NCBI RefSeq assembly: GCF_014650335.1
Contig: NZ_BMUT01000007.1
Coordinates: 348,152 to 412,151, forward strand
DNA length: 64,000 nucleotides
Direction of reading: 5' to 3'
Origin: Streptomyces hiroshimensis
GTDB taxonomy: Bacteria; Actinomycetota; Actinomycetes; Streptomycetales; Streptomycetaceae
Position numbers and translations under genes: made by a program. Positions 62,809-64,000 of the stretch are shown piece after piece. The stretch's first letter is position 1. Each line of letters starts with the position of its first letter. Below the pieces are notes generated by a model. It worked only from the letters and a program-made list of their open reading frames with translations, was not told where the DNA came from and searched no databases.

Positions 62809-63755
62809 GCCGGCACCCTCTCCCGGACGGCACCGGCAGGCCCGACGGCGACGGATGCCGTGGGCGGCGGTGGATCGGGGACGACGGCCGTACCCGCACC
62901 CTCGCCCGTGAAGACCTCCAGCAGCAGCGAGTGCGGGACCCGCCCGTCCAGGACGTGCGCCGTTCCCACCCCGGCGCGCACCGCCCGCAGGCACCCCTCC
63001 ATCTTCGGCACCATCCCGCCGGCCATTCCGGGCAGCAGGGCCTCCAGCTCGCTCGCCGTGAGCCGGCTGATGACCTCGTCGCTGTGCGGCCAATCCTCGT
63101 AGAGGCCCTCGACGTCGGTGAGGACGATCAGCTTCTCGGCGCCCAGGGCCTCCGCGAGAGCGGCCGCGGCCAGGTCGGCGTTGATGTTGTAGACCTCGCC
63201 GTCCGCGCCCCGCGCGACGGGCGAGACGACGGGGATGCGGCCACAGGTGAGCAGCGCCTCCAGGGTCTCCGGATCCACCGCCACGATGTCGCCGACGAGC
63301 CCGATGTCGACGCGTTCGCCGTCGATGTCGGCGTAGCGCCTGACGGCGGTCATGGTGTGGGCGTCCTCGCCCGTGAGACCGACGGCGAAGGGGCCGTGAC
63401 GATTGATCAGGCCGACGAGTTCGCGCTGCACCTGCCCGGCGAGCACCATGCGGACGACCTCCATGGCCTCCGGGGTGGTCACACGCAGGCCGGCCTTGAA
63501 CTCCGACTCCAGGCCCAGCCGATCCAGCTGCGCACTGATCTGCGGGCCGCCGCCGTGCACGACGACCGGGCGCAGCCCGGCGTAGCGCAGCGAGACGACG
63601 TCCTGCGCGAAGGCGGCCTTCAGCTCCTCGTCCACCATGGCGTTGCCGCCGAACTTGATGACGACGGTCTTGCCGTGGAAGCGCCGGAGCCAGGGCAGTG
63701 CTTCGATGACGGTACGGGCTTTGCTGTTCGTTACGGTACGGGCTTCGTTGCTCAT
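62805..63755 (-). CDS. argB: Acetylglutamate kinase
   Basis: 316 residues. VVIKFGGNAMVD is the ATP-phosphate loop, PVVVHGGGPQISAQLDRLG the N-acetylglutamate site, and YNINADLAAAALAEALGAEKLIVLTDVEGLY the C-terminal kinase signature. LLPGMAGGMVPKMEGCLRAVRAGV is also typical. It phosphorylates N-acetylglutamate, the regulated step of bacterial arginine synthesis. The C-terminus runs ~20 residues past the usual GTxVVPD end (PPPPTASVAVGPAGAVRERVPA). It is coupled to argJ and argD by 4-base ATGA overlaps on both sides. Confidence 0.96.
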   Translation of the reverse strand: MSNEARTVTNSKARTVIEALPWLRRFHGKTVVIKFGGNAMVDEELKAAFAQDVVSLRYAGLRPVVVHGGGPQISAQLDRLGLESEFKAGLRVTTPEAMEVVRMVLAGQVQRELVGLINRHGPFAVGLTGEDAHTMTAVRRYADIDGERVDIGLVGDIVAVDPETLEALLTCGRIPVVSPVARGADGEVYNINADLAAAALAEALGAEKLIVLTDVEGLYEDWPHSDEVISRLTASELEALLPGMAGGMVPKMEGCLRAVRAGVGTAHVLDGRVPHSLLLEVFTGEGAGTAVVPDPPPPTASVAVGPAGAVRERVPA

Positions 63756-64000
63756 GAGGAGTACGCGCTGTTCTCGTGGACGTAGTCGGCGGTGAGGTCG
63801 TTGGCCCAGATGACGGCGGACTCGGCGCCCTCGGCCAGATCGGCGGTGATACGCACCTCGCGGAGGCTCATGTCGACCTTTTCCCGGTCTTCGCCGACGG
63901 AGCCGCTCCGACAGACCCAGATGCCGTTGATGGCAACGTTGAGCTTGTCGGGGTCGAAGGCGGCGGAGGTCGTACCGATGGCGGAGAGCACGCGGCCCCA
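63752..64000 (-). CDS. argJ: Glutamate N-acetyltransferase/ornithine acetyltransferase, C-terminal part (partial)
   Basis: The last 82 residues only; the gene runs off the right edge. WGRVLSAIG at the visible start, AINGIWVCRSG and the ending LREVRITADLAEGAESAVIWANDLTADYVHENSAYSS are characteristic of ArgJ's beta chain. ArgJ moves the acetyl group from N-acetylornithine to glutamate, freeing ornithine. Order argJ-argB-argD matches the actinobacterial arginine operon. Confidence 0.95.
   Translation of the reverse strand, partial: WGRVLSAIGTTSAAFDPDKLNVAINGIWVCRSGSVGEDREKVDMSLREVRITADLAEGAESAVIWANDLTADYVHENSAYSS

Overview
The window reads as a Streptomyces-type actinobacterial chromosome. G+C is very high and codons are strongly GC-ended. 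Many neighbouring genes overlap by 4 bases (ATGA or GTGA). There is an MbtH protein, a mycothiol-dependent-type enzyme and several 19-bp iron boxes of the DmdR/IdeR type. No rRNA, tRNA, CRISPR array or intact insertion sequence was seen.

Left part (1-26.7 kb), mostly chromosomal and accessory genes. It opens with the tail of a TPR protein, then a DUF2268 zincin and a small XRE regulator/membrane-protein pair with its own inverted-repeat operator. A tightly packed minus-strand operon follows (7794 down to 2480): a small exported peptide precursor, an SdpA-like DUF5819 protein, an SdpB-like HTTM protein, a membrane serine hydrolase and an FAD oxidoreductase. This resembles a peptide-toxin maturation system. 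Next come a PolX/PHP DNA polymerase and a CapA-like phosphoesterase. The 10.9-17.6 kb stretch is an unusual two-sided island: an M48 metalloprotease, two unknown proteins and a P-loop GTPase on one strand, and on the other a CHAT-protease/seven-bladed WD40 protein with a small partner. Then follow a Tat-exported phospholipase C, a large SpoIIE-type sensor phosphatase, CsbD, an integrase-like remnant, an MFS exporter, a maleylpyruvate isomerase-family enzyme and a small conserved protein.

Centre and right (26.8-61.5 kb): one mixed catecholate-hydroxamate siderophore locus, bounded and divided by three iron boxes. One long minus-strand unit runs from the perfect iron box at 61489 through an ornithine N5-monooxygenase, a stand-alone aryl carrier protein, a siderophore-binding lipoprotein, two giant NRPSs (4420 and 3241 aa), MbtH and a heterodimeric ABC exporter. 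A second iron box at 30566 heads a reductase (SIP) and two FecCD permeases. A third at 26781 heads a GNAT enzyme resembling N-acetylglutamate synthase. The six adenylation pockets read as Ser, cationic (ornithine-like), Ser, Ser, N5-hydroxyornithine, N5-hydroxyornithine. Epimerases sit in modules 1 and 3, and there is no thioesterase. The prediction is aryl-D-Ser-X-D-Ser-Ser-hOrn-hOrn. This resembles the qinichelin type as I recall it. Genes for making and activating the aryl acid are not in the window.

Right edge (61.6-64 kb): argD, argB and the end of argJ, overlapping by 4 bases each. This is the pathway that makes ornithine, the siderophore's main building block. argR, usual after argD in Streptomyces, is not there.
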